From the NCBI RefSeq assembly GCF_001905845.1, contig NZ_LIVZ01000002.1, positions 682,001 through 746,000 on the forward strand: DNA of 64,000 nt, given 5' to 3'. Under the pieces are notes generated by a model. The model did no database searches. It worked only from the letters and a program-made list of their open reading frames with translations, and had not been told where the DNA came from. Each line of letters begins with the position of its first letter. The stretch's first letter is position 1. Position numbers and translations under genes: made by a program. The stretch is from Streptomyces sp. TSRI0107. Lineage in GTDB: Bacteria; Actinomycetota; Actinomycetes; Streptomycetales; Streptomycetaceae. Shown here in pieces: positions 23,989 through 32,024 of the stretch.

Positions 23989-24756
23989 GTGCGATTCGAG
24001 GTCCTGGGAAGTCTGCGCATCACCGACGGGGAGGAGGTGTCCACGGTCAGCGCCTCGAAGATGGAGTCCCTTCTCGGGGCTCTGCTGGTGCGAGCCGGGG
24101 AGGTCGTCTCCACCGACGAGATGTGTACCGAGATCTGGGGGCAGGAGCCCCCGCGGCGGGCCACGGCCACCCTGCACGTCTACATCTCCCAGCTGCGCAA
24201 GCTGCTGCGGCACACGACGGGGAGCGCGAGCCTGATCGAGACGCGCTTCCCCGGTTACCTGCTGCACCTCGGGAACGGCACCCTGGACGCCCACGAGTTC
24301 CACGCCCTCGCCCGGCAGGGCCGGGCCGCCAGCCGGGCCAGGCGGTACGCGGACGCCTCCGCGCTGCACGGTCGCGCGCTGTCGCTGTGGCGGGGCCCGG
24401 TGCTGGGCGAGCTGCGCGGCGGGCCGATCGTCGAGGAGTTCGCGCTGCGGGCGGAGGAGACGCGACTGGAGTGCGTCGAGCAGCGCAACGAGGCCGAGCT
24501 GGCGCTGGGGCGCCACCGTGAGCTGGTGGGGCCGCTGTACGCGCTGGTGCGCAGGCATCCGCTGATCGAGGCGTTCCACCGGCAGTTGATGCTCGCCCTC
24601 TACCGTTCCGACCGGCGGGCCGACGCGCTCCAGGCCTTCCGCGACCTGTGCGCCGTCCTGGACGGCGAGCTGGGGATCGCGCCGTGCCGCCAGGTGCGCG
24701 AGCTGCATCACCGGATCCTGGTGGACGACGACCCGACCGTGCCGAGCGCGGCGTGA
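23989..24756 (+). CDS. SARP-family transcriptional activator
   Basis: This 255-residue protein is a short SARP. Residues 1-95 form the OmpR-like winged-helix DNA-binding domain ([31 protein letters not shown]). Residues 100-245 form the bacterial transcriptional activation domain ([28 protein letters not shown]). There is no ATPase or TPR extension. The start is GTG at 23989 with AGGAAGGAG 5 bases upstream. It resembles the truncated regulator at the left edge. SARPs recognise heptamer direct repeats at 11-bp spacing, and these are found before the fkbH, P450, E2, KSIII and PKS3 genes. This is the only complete candidate activator of that set in view. It is probably pathway-specific. Confidence 0.93.
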   Translation: MRFEVLGSLRITDGEEVSTVSASKMESLLGALLVRAGEVVSTDEMCTEIWGQEPPRRATATLHVYISQLRKLLRHTTGSASLIETRFPGYLLHLGNGTLDAHEFHALARQGRAASRARRYADASALHGRALSLWRGPVLGELRGGPIVEEFALRAEETRLECVEQRNEAELALGRHRELVGPLYALVRRHPLIEAFHRQLMLALYRSDRRADALQAFRDLCAVLDGELGIAPCRQVRELHHRILVDDDPTVPSAA

Positions 24757-24799
24757 CCGCGCACGGCGCGGCACCGGCCGCACGGGACGCGTTGTTAAA

Positions 24800-24827
24800 C
24801 CGGGGACTGTCCCCATATTCTGCGTCC
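24800..24827 (+). promoter_or_regulatory. GGGGACTGTCCCC promoter/operator element, likely leaderless start
   Basis: The palindromic core GGGGACTGTCCCC lies at 24802-24814 and is directly followed by a -10-like CATATT and then the ATG at 24828. The ATG has no ribosome binding site. The offset from core to start codon matches the copy at 22153 within two bases. A leaderless mRNA under control of the factor that binds this core is the simplest reading. Confidence 0.55.
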
Positions 24828-25928
24828 ATGACCACTTCCCCCAGCTCAGACGTTCTTCTGTCCGTCCTGGACACCGCGCCCGTGTGGAAGGGGTCGACGG
24901 CGACCGACTCCCTGCGCAACACCGTGCGCCTGGCCCGGGCCGTGGACCGGCTCGGCTACCACCGCTTCTGGCTGGCCGAGCACCACAACATGACGGCCCT
25001 GTCGACCAGTTCACCGGCCGTGCTCGCCGGTCAGGTGGCCGCCGCCACCCGCCGGTTACGGGTCGGCGCCGGCGGGGTCATGCTGCCGAACCACCCGCCG
25101 CTGGTGGCGGCCGAGCAGTTCGGCACCCTCGCCGCTCTTCACCCGGGCCGGATCGATCTGGGCGTCGGCCGCGCCCCCGGCACCGACCCGCTCACCGCCC
25201 GGGCACTACGACGCCAGGCCGGCCCGGCGGGCGGCACCGACTTCCCCGCGCAGGTCAAGGAACTGCTCAGCTACTTCGCGCCACCGGGAGCCGACACCGG
25301 CCGGAACGGCAGCGACGGCCGAATCCCGACCGCCGGACCCCGTCCCGTCCCCGCCGTCCGTGCCGTCCGTGCCGTTCCGGCGAACGAGCACTTCGTGCCG
25401 GTGTGGGTGCTCGGCTCCAGCGACTACAGTGCGCGGCTGGCCGCGGTCCTCGGGCTGCCCTTCGCCTACGCGCACCACTTCTCGCCGCACGGCACCCTCG
25501 CCGCCCTCGACACCTACCGCACGCGGTTCCAGCCGTCGCCGTATCTGAGCGAGCCGTACTGCCTCGTGTCCGTCTTCGCCGCGGTCGCCGACGACGACCG
25601 GCGCGGCAGGCAGCTCAGCGAGCCGCTGCGGGCGATCACCGCGCAGTCGCTGCGCGGCCTCGATCCGCTCTTCCCGTCGGTCGAGGAGGCCGCGGGGTTC
25701 GAGCTGTCCGCCGAGGAGCGGACCGTGGTGGACGCGCTGTACGGCGCCCAGGTCTTCGGCGGTCCGGAGACGGCGCGCCGGCGGATCGGCGAGCTGGTCG
25801 AGACGACCGGCGCGGACGAGGTGATGGTGGTCAGCGCCATCCAGGACCACGACGAACGCGTCCGCTCCTACGAGCTGCTCGCCCAGGTCACGGGACGGGT
25901 CCCGGCCCTCGTCGCGGCGAGGGCCTGA
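24828..25928 (+). CDS. luciferase-like flavin-dependent monooxygenase (group 1, MsnO8-like)
   Basis: This 366-residue protein belongs to the bacterial luciferase-like family, subgroup often labelled MsnO8-like. FWLAEHHNM near residue 47, [13 protein letters not shown] near 82 and the [16 protein letters not shown] segment near 120 are typical of this subgroup. Such enzymes use reduced FMN supplied by a reductase and add oxygen to, or oxidise, pathway intermediates. No flavin reductase gene is visible in the window. A VRAVRAV repeat in the middle (about residue 180) replaces part of a variable loop. The ATG at 24828 lacks a ribosome binding site and follows a promoter-like element by a few bases, so the transcript may be leaderless. 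It converges on the ferredoxin-P450 operon. It probably tailors the tetronate; the substrate is unknown. Confidence 0.85.
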   Translation: MTTSPSSDVLLSVLDTAPVWKGSTATDSLRNTVRLARAVDRLGYHRFWLAEHHNMTALSTSSPAVLAGQVAAATRRLRVGAGGVMLPNHPPLVAAEQFGTLAALHPGRIDLGVGRAPGTDPLTARALRRQAGPAGGTDFPAQVKELLSYFAPPGADTGRNGSDGRIPTAGPRPVPAVRAVRAVPANEHFVPVWVLGSSDYSARLAAVLGLPFAYAHHFSPHGTLAALDTYRTRFQPSPYLSEPYCLVSVFAAVADDDRRGRQLSEPLRAITAQSLRGLDPLFPSVEEAAGFELSAEERTVVDALYGAQVFGGPETARRRIGELVETTGADEVMVVSAIQDHDERVRSYELLAQVTGRVPALVAARA

Positions 25929-25977
25929 ACAACCCCCCGGAACCGGCCGGCTCCCTCCGCCGACCGCTCCCGTGTCC

Positions 25978-26190
25978 TCAAGTGCCCGGCTGCTCCACGG
26001 TGATGGCGGCGGCCGGGCACAGGTGGGCGGCCTCACGGGCCCGTTCCACGGCGGTGCCGGAGACCGTGCCGTCGGTGAGCTGGGTGACGAGGCCGTCCAG
26101 GTCCTGGTCGAACAGATCGCCGGCGGCGAGTACGCACTGTCCGGCGCCGACGCAGCGCTCGCTGTCGGCGACGACCCGCACGGCGTTCAC
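25978..26190 (-). CDS. [3Fe-4S] ferredoxin, P450 redox partner
   Basis: This 70-residue protein has the CVGAGQC and LCPAAAI cysteine pattern of actinomycete [3Fe-4S] ferredoxins that feed electrons to cytochrome P450s. The GTG start overlaps the TGA stop of the P450 gene (GTGA), so the two are coupled and form a dedicated pair. A longer upstream frame exists but would run through the end of the P450 and is not used. A ferredoxin reductase is not encoded nearby and would come from the host. Abyssomicin clusters also carry a P450-ferredoxin pair. Confidence 0.92.
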   Translation of the reverse strand: MNAVRVVADSERCVGAGQCVLAAGDLFDQDLDGLVTQLTDGTVSGTAVERAREAAHLCPAAAITVEQPGT

Positions 26191-27422
26191 CACTCCACCG
26201 GCAGTTCGTAGATGCCCTGGACCCCGCTCTGCGCGGGCTTGATCCGCACCTCGTCGGCGGAACCGGCGAGGCGCAGTCCGGGAATCGCGCCGAACAGGGC
26301 GGACAGCGCGCTCAGCAACTGGGCGCGGGCGAGGTTCTGTCCGATGCACTGGTGCGCGCCGTAGCCGAACGCGAGGTGGTGCCGGGCGCCGCGTTCCAGG
26401 TCGAGCGTGTGGGGGTCGTCGAAGACGTCCGGGTCGCGGTTGATGCCGGTGGTGGACAGCATCACGCTGTCGCCCTCGCGGATGGTGACACCGCCGACGG
26501 TGATGTCGGCGGCGGCGACCCGCATGAGCACGTCCCCGATGGACAGGTAGCGCAGCAGCTCCTCGACGGCGAGCGCGGCGTTCTCCGGGTCGGAGCGGAA
26601 CCGGGCGAGCTGGTCGGGGTGCCGGAGCAGGGTGTACGTACTCAGGGTGATCATGCTGGCGGTGGTCTCGTGGCCGGCCATCAGCAGGACGATCCCGAGC
26701 CGGATCACGTCGTCGTACGGGATGGAGCCCTCCGCGAGGTCACGGTGCACCAGGAGGTCCAGCAGCCCCTCGCCGGGCTCGGTCTGCTTCTGCTTCTCGT
26801 CCACCAGGTCCGTGATGTAGGAGCGCAGATTCATCAGCGCGCCGGTGGCCTGCTCCTCGGACACCTGAGGTGACACCAGCAGCGAGGACTGCTGCTCGAA
26901 GTACTCGTGGTCCGCGTACGGCACGCCGAGGATGCCGCAGATGGTGTGCGAGGACAGCGGCAGCGCGAGGCCGGTGAGCACTTCGGCGGGCGGTCCCTGT
27001 TCCAGCATGGAGCCGACGAGTTCGCCGGCGCGCCGGTGGATGGACTCGCTCAGTTCGCGTGTGCGCCGCACCGAGAACGCCGGGATGAGGCGGCGCCGGT
27101 AGGCGGTGTGCTCGGGCGGGTCCATGCCGATGAGGATGGTGGCCTTCTGGATGGCCTTGCGGCGCGGGCTCGGGGACGGGAAGTCCGGGCGGTTCCAGTC
27201 GGAGGACAGCCGGGGGTCGACGAGCAGGTCGCGTGCCTCGGCGTGACCGAGCACGACCCAGGTGGCCCGCCCGTCGTACAGCCGCGCCCGGACGACGGGG
27301 CCCTCGGTCCCGCGCAGTTCGAGGTAGCCGGGCGGGGGCTGGTAGGGGCAGTGCCGTGCCTGGGGGAAGTCGGGCAGCGGCTCGGTGCCCTCGGGGAGGG
27401 TCACGACGCTGGGGTGTGCCAT
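26187..27422 (-). CDS. cytochrome P450 monooxygenase
   Basis: This 411-residue protein is a bacterial class I P450. The I-helix oxygen-binding motif is AGHETTAS (about residue 242), the K-helix ExxR is EELLR, and the haem loop is FGYGAHQCIGQN with the ligand cysteine near residue 351. Length and motifs are complete, so it should be active. AGGAGA lies 8 bases before the ATG. A triple SARP-type box lies about 58 bp upstream on the same strand. It probably hydroxylates or epoxidises the tetronate product, as P450s do late in abyssomicin assembly, with the adjacent ferredoxin as electron donor. The site of oxidation cannot be told from sequence. Confidence 0.95.
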   Translation of the reverse strand: MAHPSVVTLPEGTEPLPDFPQARHCPYQPPPGYLELRGTEGPVVRARLYDGRATWVVLGHAEARDLLVDPRLSSDWNRPDFPSPSPRRKAIQKATILIGMDPPEHTAYRRRLIPAFSVRRTRELSESIHRRAGELVGSMLEQGPPAEVLTGLALPLSSHTICGILGVPYADHEYFEQQSSLLVSPQVSEEQATGALMNLRSYITDLVDEKQKQTEPGEGLLDLLVHRDLAEGSIPYDDVIRLGIVLLMAGHETTASMITLSTYTLLRHPDQLARFRSDPENAALAVEELLRYLSIGDVLMRVAAADITVGGVTIREGDSVMLSTTGINRDPDVFDDPHTLDLERGARHHLAFGYGAHQCIGQNLARAQLLSALSALFGAIPGLRLAGSADEVRIKPAQSGVQGIYELPVEW

Positions 27423-27478
27423 GGGCGGTCTCCTGCGAGCAGCGGCGTCCTGGAATGCGGGCCAGCCTGGAAGCGGCG

Positions 27479-27508
27479 TCTAGCGCGGTTCTAAAGGGCG
27501 GCTAACAG
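27479..27508 (-). promoter_or_regulatory. SARP-type triple heptamer box upstream of P450 gene
   Basis: On the minus strand the cores GTTAG, TTTAG and GCTAG lie at 27506-27502, 27495-27491 and 27484-27480, each exactly 11 bp apart. They point toward the P450-ferredoxin operon. The set matches those at 774 and 33142. Confidence 0.65.
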
Positions 27509-27634
27509 CCCTGGCCGGTGCGGGCGGGCCGGGGTGGCAGGAGGGGCGGGAGGGGCAGGAGGCAGCAAAAGGCCGTGGAGGGCGACCGGGGGGCGAACGG
27601 CCTGGCGAGGGCGAACGGCCGACGGCATGCGGCG

Positions 27635-27663
27635 CTTTAGCGAAGTCTAGGGTGCCCTTCAGC
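27635..27663 (+). promoter_or_regulatory. SARP-type heptamer box upstream of the E2 acyltransferase operon
   Basis: TTTAG at 27636-27640 and TTCAG at 27658-27662 are two turns (22 bp) apart, with TCTAG at 27646-27650 between them one base out of register. The ATG at 27685 follows by 22 bp and has no good ribosome binding site, which suggests a leaderless transcript. An upstream in-frame GTG at 27652 lies inside the box and is unlikely to be the start. Confidence 0.5.
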
Positions 27664-27684
27664 CGCGCTGACGAGATTGGCGGG

Positions 27685-28452
27685 ATGCAGATCGCAGCCA
27701 TCGCCCGGGAACGGCGGCACACCCTGCTCTTCCTGGATGAGATACGTCCGTTCGCGCCGGTGCACCTGGACACCGAGGTGGACATGTCCGAGGTGCTGGC
27801 CCACCGGGCCGCCGCCCAGGGCGACGGGCACCCGCTCTCCGTGGTGACGTACGTGCTCCACGCCGCGGCCCGGGTGCTGGCCGCCCACCCCGAGGCGAAC
27901 GCCGCGATCCGCGGGCATCTGCGGCCGCGGGTCGCGCGCTTCGGCGAGGTGTCCGGGAAGATCGCCCTGGACAAGGAGATCGGGGGCCGGCGAGTCGTGG
28001 TCTCGGCGGTGCTGCCGGATCTGCACAGGGCCGGCCTGGCGGAGATCCAGCGGCGCGTCACACAGCTGCGGGACGGCGATCCCGAGGCCATGCCAGAGTT
28101 CGCCTCGACGCTGCTGCTGCACCGGCTGCCCGGTCCCGTCGCACGCGGTCTGTACCGGCTGGCGGTACGGCCGCTGGTGCGCCACCCCCGCTTCTTCGGC
28201 ACCTTCGCGGTCAGCTCGCTCGGGCACCGGGCCGTCGACGGTTTCCACTCCGTGGGCGGCACGACGGTCACGTTCGGCGTGGGCCGGATCGTGGACCGGC
28301 CGGTGGTCCGGGACGGCGCGGTGGGCAGCGCGCCGGTGATGCGGCTGAACCTCACCTTCGACCACCGGGTGATCGACGGGGCGGAGGCCGCCGACATCCT
28401 CACCGAGGTCAAGGAACTGCTGGAGAGCCACCCGGACGGGGAGGCGCGGTGA
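27685..28452 (+). CDS. 2-oxoacid dehydrogenase E2-like acyltransferase (tetronate O-acetylation)
   Basis: This protein of 255 residues is the catalytic domain of a dihydrolipoamide acyltransferase without lipoyl or subunit-binding domains. The active-site FDHRVIDGAEAA motif (HxxxDG) is intact near the C-terminus. The SSLGHRAVDGFHSVGG segment replaces the usual SNLG region. Enzymes of this type in agglomerin and abyssomicin clusters acetylate the hydroxymethyl group of the newly formed tetronate, preparing it for elimination. The gene is followed by the alpha/beta hydrolase with a GTGA overlap, the same order as in those clusters. ATG 27685 is chosen over GTG 27652, which lies inside the regulatory repeats. 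It heads an operon of four overlapping genes to 32010. Confidence 0.88.
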   Translation: MQIAAIARERRHTLLFLDEIRPFAPVHLDTEVDMSEVLAHRAAAQGDGHPLSVVTYVLHAAARVLAAHPEANAAIRGHLRPRVARFGEVSGKIALDKEIGGRRVVVSAVLPDLHRAGLAEIQRRVTQLRDGDPEAMPEFASTLLLHRLPGPVARGLYRLAVRPLVRHPRFFGTFAVSSLGHRAVDGFHSVGGTTVTFGVGRIVDRPVVRDGAVGSAPVMRLNLTFDHRVIDGAEAADILTEVKELLESHPDGEAR

Positions 28453-29636
28453 ACGACGTCGAGGAGCTGAAGACGTTCGTCGGGGTGCACGCCCGCCTCC
28501 TGGGCATCCCCCGCGAGAGGTCGCGTACGGTGCTCGGCCGCATCGTCCACGACAAGGAGGGCGAGCCGGGGTCCTGGGCGCGGGAGTGGACCGCCGCCGG
28601 CATCGAACTGGAGCGGCGGGGCCGGGAGTCGGCGGCCGGGAAGTGCTTCAACCTCGCCCGGTTCCCGTACGTCGACGGGCCGGCCCGCGCGGAGGCGCAG
28701 CGGCTCAGCGTCGCGTCCTTCGACCGGTGGCGGGCCGGGCTGGACGCCGGGATCCGGCGTCTGGAACTGGATCTGGAGGGCGGCCGCCTCAGCTGCTGGG
28801 TGGCGGGGCTGGCCCGGCCGGGCACCGAACCGCGCCCCGTGCTCCTGCTCAGCGGCGGGATCGTCAGCGTCAAGGAGCAGTTCGGGCCGATCCTCGCCCG
28901 GGCCGGGCGGCTGGGCGTGACGGTCGTCGCGCTGGAGATGCCGGGCGTCGGCGAGAACACCTGGCGCTACGCCGCGGACAGCCACCGCATGGTGACGCAG
29001 GTGCTGGACGCGCTCGCCGACCGTGCGGACGTGTCCCGGGTGTGCGCGCTGATGCTGAGCTTCAGCGGGCATCTGGCGCTGCGCGCCGCCCTGCACGACC
29101 GGCGGATCCGCGGGGTCGTGACGGCCGGGGCGCCGGTGCGGGACTTCTTCACCGACACCGGCCGGTGGCCGGCGGTCCCCCGGGTCACCGTGGACACCCT
29201 CGCGGCGCTGGCGGGCGTGGCGCCCGACGCGGTGGGCGCGCATCTGGAGGGCTGGGCGCTGACCCCGGACGAGCTGGCGGCGCTGGACGTGCCGGTCGCG
29301 TATGTCGTCAGCGAACGTGACGAGATCATTCCGGCCGGTGATCCGCAGTTGCTGCGGGAGCACGTCCGCACGCTGCGGCTGCTGGTCCACGACGACGTGC
29401 ACGGCTCGCCCTCGCATGTGGCGGAGAGCCGGCTGTGGAGTCTGCGGCAGGCGCTGGACGTGCTGGGCGGCCGTCCGCCGCAGCAGGCGGTGCTCGGCGC
29501 GGCGCTGTCGGTGCTGCGTGCCCGGCAGCGGGTGGCCACGGCGCTGGCCCGGCGGAACACGGCGGCGGTGCCCGCGCCGCGGAACGGGACGAGGACGGTC
29601 GCGCGTCTGGGCGCGGCCGGAAAGGGGAAGCGATGA
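28449..29636 (+). CDS. alpha/beta hydrolase (acetate elimination to exocyclic methylene)
   Basis: This 395-residue protein resembles FrsA-like alpha/beta hydrolases. The nucleophile elbow reads LSFSGHLAL around residue 205, where the usual GxSxG glycines are partly replaced. A candidate acid lies in SERDEIIPAGD and a candidate base in HDDVHGSPSH. Its neighbours are the E2-type acyltransferase before it and a luciferase-like gene after it. In agglomerin and abyssomicin pathways the homologous hydrolase catalyses loss of acetate from the acetylated tetronate to give the exocyclic double bond. The GTG start overlaps the preceding stop, and its own stop overlaps the next ATG. Assignment rests on context as much as on motifs. 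The C-terminal 60 residues are Ala/Arg-rich and poorly conserved in look. Confidence 0.85.
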   Translation: MNDVEELKTFVGVHARLLGIPRERSRTVLGRIVHDKEGEPGSWAREWTAAGIELERRGRESAAGKCFNLARFPYVDGPARAEAQRLSVASFDRWRAGLDAGIRRLELDLEGGRLSCWVAGLARPGTEPRPVLLLSGGIVSVKEQFGPILARAGRLGVTVVALEMPGVGENTWRYAADSHRMVTQVLDALADRADVSRVCALMLSFSGHLALRAALHDRRIRGVVTAGAPVRDFFTDTGRWPAVPRVTVDTLAALAGVAPDAVGAHLEGWALTPDELAALDVPVAYVVSERDEIIPAGDPQLLREHVRTLRLLVHDDVHGSPSHVAESRLWSLRQALDVLGGRPPQQAVLGAALSVLRARQRVATALARRNTAAVPAPRNGTRTVARLGAAGKGKR

Positions 29637-30511
29637 CCGAGACCACAGAGCGGCCGTTCCGTTTCGCGGTCAACGCCCTCGCGCACGACACCGACTGGCC
29701 CGCGCTGGCCCGTGAGGCGGAGTCGCTCGGCTACGACCTGATCGGGACCAGCGACCATCTGGGCATGACGGCGCCGTTCCCGTCGCTGGTGGCCGCCGCG
29801 GCCGCCACCAGCCGGATCAGGGTCACCACGTACGTCGTCAACACCACTCTGTGGGATCCCGAGGTGCTCGCCCGGGAGATCGCCGGCACCGACCGGCTGA
29901 CCGGGGGCCGGCTGGAGGTGGGCCTGCACCCCGGCTGGAGCAGCAGCACGGCCACGGCCGGGCTCACCGAGGCGGACCGGCTGGCCCGGCTGGCGAAGAC
30001 GGTGGACGTCCTTGAACGGCTGCTGCCCGATCCCGAGCACCGGCCGCGCCCCCTGCAGCGGCCCCGGCCGCCGCTGATGATCGTCGTCAACGAGCCGGGC
30101 GAGGTGGAGCTCGCCGCGCGGCACGCCGACCTCATCGGCGTCATGGGAGCCGGGCTGCCCCTGGGCGGCGGTCTCCGGCTGCTGGCGCCCGACGAGTTCG
30201 CCCGCACCGTGGACGGTCTGCGCGACCGGCTGGCGGAGCTGGGCCGCACCGCCGAGCTCAACGTGGGCGCGAAGCGCGTGGTGATCACCGACGACCGGGA
30301 GACCGCCGCCGAGAAGGTGCGCATCGACCTGGCGCCCCACCTGACCGCGTCGCAGCTGCTGGACCTGCCGACCGTGCTGATCGGCACCCACGAGGAGATC
30401 GCCGCTCAGCTGCGGGCGGCCCGCGCACGTTTCGGGCTGTCGTACATCACGGTCTTCGCCCCGTTCCTGCGGGACTTCGCGCCCGTCATCCCGCTGCTGA
30501 GGGAAGGATGA
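29633..30511 (+). CDS. luciferase-like flavin or F420-dependent oxidoreductase
   Basis: This 292-residue protein is a second luciferase-like family member. The N-terminal barrel strand FAVNALAHDTDWPALAREAE, the GYDLIGTSDHLG segment and GRLEVGLHPGW near residue 99 are characteristic. It resembles the subgroup annotated as probable F420-dependent (MSMEG_2516-like) more than the MsnO8-like protein at 24828, so cofactor choice is open. ATG 29633 overlaps the hydrolase stop (ATGA) and has AAAGGGGAAG upstream. Its stop overlaps the FAD monooxygenase start. Translational coupling with the tetronate enzymes points to a tailoring role in the same pathway. The substrate is unknown. Confidence 0.85.
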   Translation: MTETTERPFRFAVNALAHDTDWPALAREAESLGYDLIGTSDHLGMTAPFPSLVAAAAATSRIRVTTYVVNTTLWDPEVLAREIAGTDRLTGGRLEVGLHPGWSSSTATAGLTEADRLARLAKTVDVLERLLPDPEHRPRPLQRPRPPLMIVVNEPGEVELAARHADLIGVMGAGLPLGGGLRLLAPDEFARTVDGLRDRLAELGRTAELNVGAKRVVITDDRETAAEKVRIDLAPHLTASQLLDLPTVLIGTHEEIAAQLRAARARFGLSYITVFAPFLRDFAPVIPLLREG

Positions 30512-32010
30512 GCCCATTGACCGAGCCCGTGATCGTGGTGGGCGCCGGCCCCACCGGACTGATGCTGGCCTGCGAGCTGCGGCTCGCCGGCGTGCCCGTC
30601 GTCATCGTGGAACGGAACGCCGTCCCCGACCCGCACTCCCCGGGGCAGGCGGTCAACTCCGCGGTGATGGACCTGCTCGACCAGCGCGGTCTGGCCGGGG
30701 AACTGCGGGCGTCGGGGCGGCCGTTGCCGGGCGCACACTTCTCCCTGGTGTGGCTGGAGCCTGAGCGCCTGACCGGACCGCCGCGCCCGCGCGGGCTGCT
30801 GGTCGCCCAGTCACGTCTGGAGGCGCTGCTGGAGCGGCGTGCCGTCGAATCGGGCGCACGGATCCTGCGCGGCCGGGAGGTCGTGGACCTGCGGCAGTCC
30901 GCGGACGGGGTCACCGTGCGGTTGCGCGCGACGGACCGTGAGCCCGCGGGGGACGAACTGCTGCACGGCTCCTACCTGGTGGCGGCGGACGGCACCCGGA
31001 GCACCGTACGACGGCTGGCCGGGATCGGCTTCCCGGGGTCCGACTGGACCGTGTCGGGGACCGTCGGGGATGTCGAGGCCGACTTCGCGGACCTGGCCGC
31101 CGACCATCTCGGCGCGTTCCACACGAGCTCCGGCGGCGTGTACTCCGGCTCCCCCGCCGGACCCGACGTCCTCCGGGTGATCACCGTCCGCTTCGACGAC
31201 GGGACCCCGGACGCCGGACCGGTCGCCCTCGACGACCTCCAGCAGGACGTGCGGGCGCTGACGGGCCGCCCCCTCCCGGCACGCCGACTGGTCTGGGCGA
31301 AGCGGTTCACCAGCGTCAACGGCAACGCCGAGGGCTACCGCGCGGGCCGGGTGTTCCTGGCCGGCGACGCCGCGCACTCCTTCTTCCCGCTCGGCGGGCT
31401 GCGGCTGAGCACCTGCCTCCAGGACGCGGTGAACCTCGGCTGGAAGCTGGCCGCGGAACTCGCCGGCTGGGCCCCGCCCGGACTGCTGGACACCTACCAC
31501 GCCGAACGCCACCCGGAGGGCGAGCGGGCCCGGCTGGCCCTGGACGCCCAGCTGGCGATGATGGACCCACCGGGCCGGTCGGCCGGCATCCGGTCCCTGA
31601 TCACGCGGTTGGCCTGGTACGACGACGTCAACCGGCACCTGGTGGACCTGGTGACCGGGGCCGACGTGCGGTACCCCGTGGCGGCGGACGGCGGCTCGGA
31701 GCCGGACGAACGGCTGGGCGGCCGGCTCGCGGGCACGGCACCGCTGCTGCGGGGCGGACGCGGCCTGCTGCTCGTCCCCGACGAGGCCGCCGCGGCCCTC
31801 GCGGACACGGCGGCGGGCTGGGCGGACCGGGTGGACACGGTCACGGCGTCGGCGGCCGCGGACGGACCGGCCGCACACGGACCGGCCGCCGAGGGACCGG
31901 CCGCCGAGGCCACGCCGGTCCTGCTGCGCCCGGACGGACACGTGGTGTGGACCGAGGGCGCCGGAACGCTGGAGGCGGCCCTGAAGACCTGGTTCGGTGC
32001 CCCGCGCTGA
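30508..32010 (+). CDS. FAD-dependent monooxygenase-like protein (PheA/TfdB family)
   Basis: This 500-residue protein has the Rossmann motif GAGPTGLMLACELRLAGV at its N-terminus, the AADGTRSTVRRL segment near 165 and the FAD ribityl-binding FLAGDAAH near 287. The sequence after FLAGDAAH is unusual. Family members normally read P-x-GGQGLN, but this one reads PLGGLRLSTCLQDAVN. The C-terminal thioredoxin-like domain is short and contains a GPAAEGPAAE-type repeat. It ends the operon that begins with the E2 acyltransferase, and only 14 bp separate its stop from that of the convergent KSIII gene. It may hydroxylate the product. Flavoproteins of this family also act as redox-neutral cyclases in some spirotetronate pathways (PyrE3 type), so a cyclase role is possible but unproven. 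Confidence 0.85.
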   Translation: MSPLTEPVIVVGAGPTGLMLACELRLAGVPVVIVERNAVPDPHSPGQAVNSAVMDLLDQRGLAGELRASGRPLPGAHFSLVWLEPERLTGPPRPRGLLVAQSRLEALLERRAVESGARILRGREVVDLRQSADGVTVRLRATDREPAGDELLHGSYLVAADGTRSTVRRLAGIGFPGSDWTVSGTVGDVEADFADLAADHLGAFHTSSGGVYSGSPAGPDVLRVITVRFDDGTPDAGPVALDDLQQDVRALTGRPLPARRLVWAKRFTSVNGNAEGYRAGRVFLAGDAAHSFFPLGGLRLSTCLQDAVNLGWKLAAELAGWAPPGLLDTYHAERHPEGERARLALDAQLAMMDPPGRSAGIRSLITRLAWYDDVNRHLVDLVTGADVRYPVAADGGSEPDERLGGRLAGTAPLLRGGRGLLLVPDEAAAALADTAAGWADRVDTVTASAAADGPAAHGPAAEGPAAEATPVLLRPDGHVVWTEGAGTLEAALKTWFGAPR

Positions 32011-32024
32011 CGGACCGCGCGGAC

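Noticed and set aside
25929..25977. Hairpin terminator between the convergent monooxygenase and ferredoxin genes
   Set aside because: The only inverted repeat (GGAACCGGCCGGCTCC) is short, has a mismatch and no loop, so it is too weak to list.
27652..27684. GTG start at 27652 for the E2-like acyltransferase
   Set aside because: It lies inside the SARP-type repeats and adds residues that do not look like the family N-terminus.
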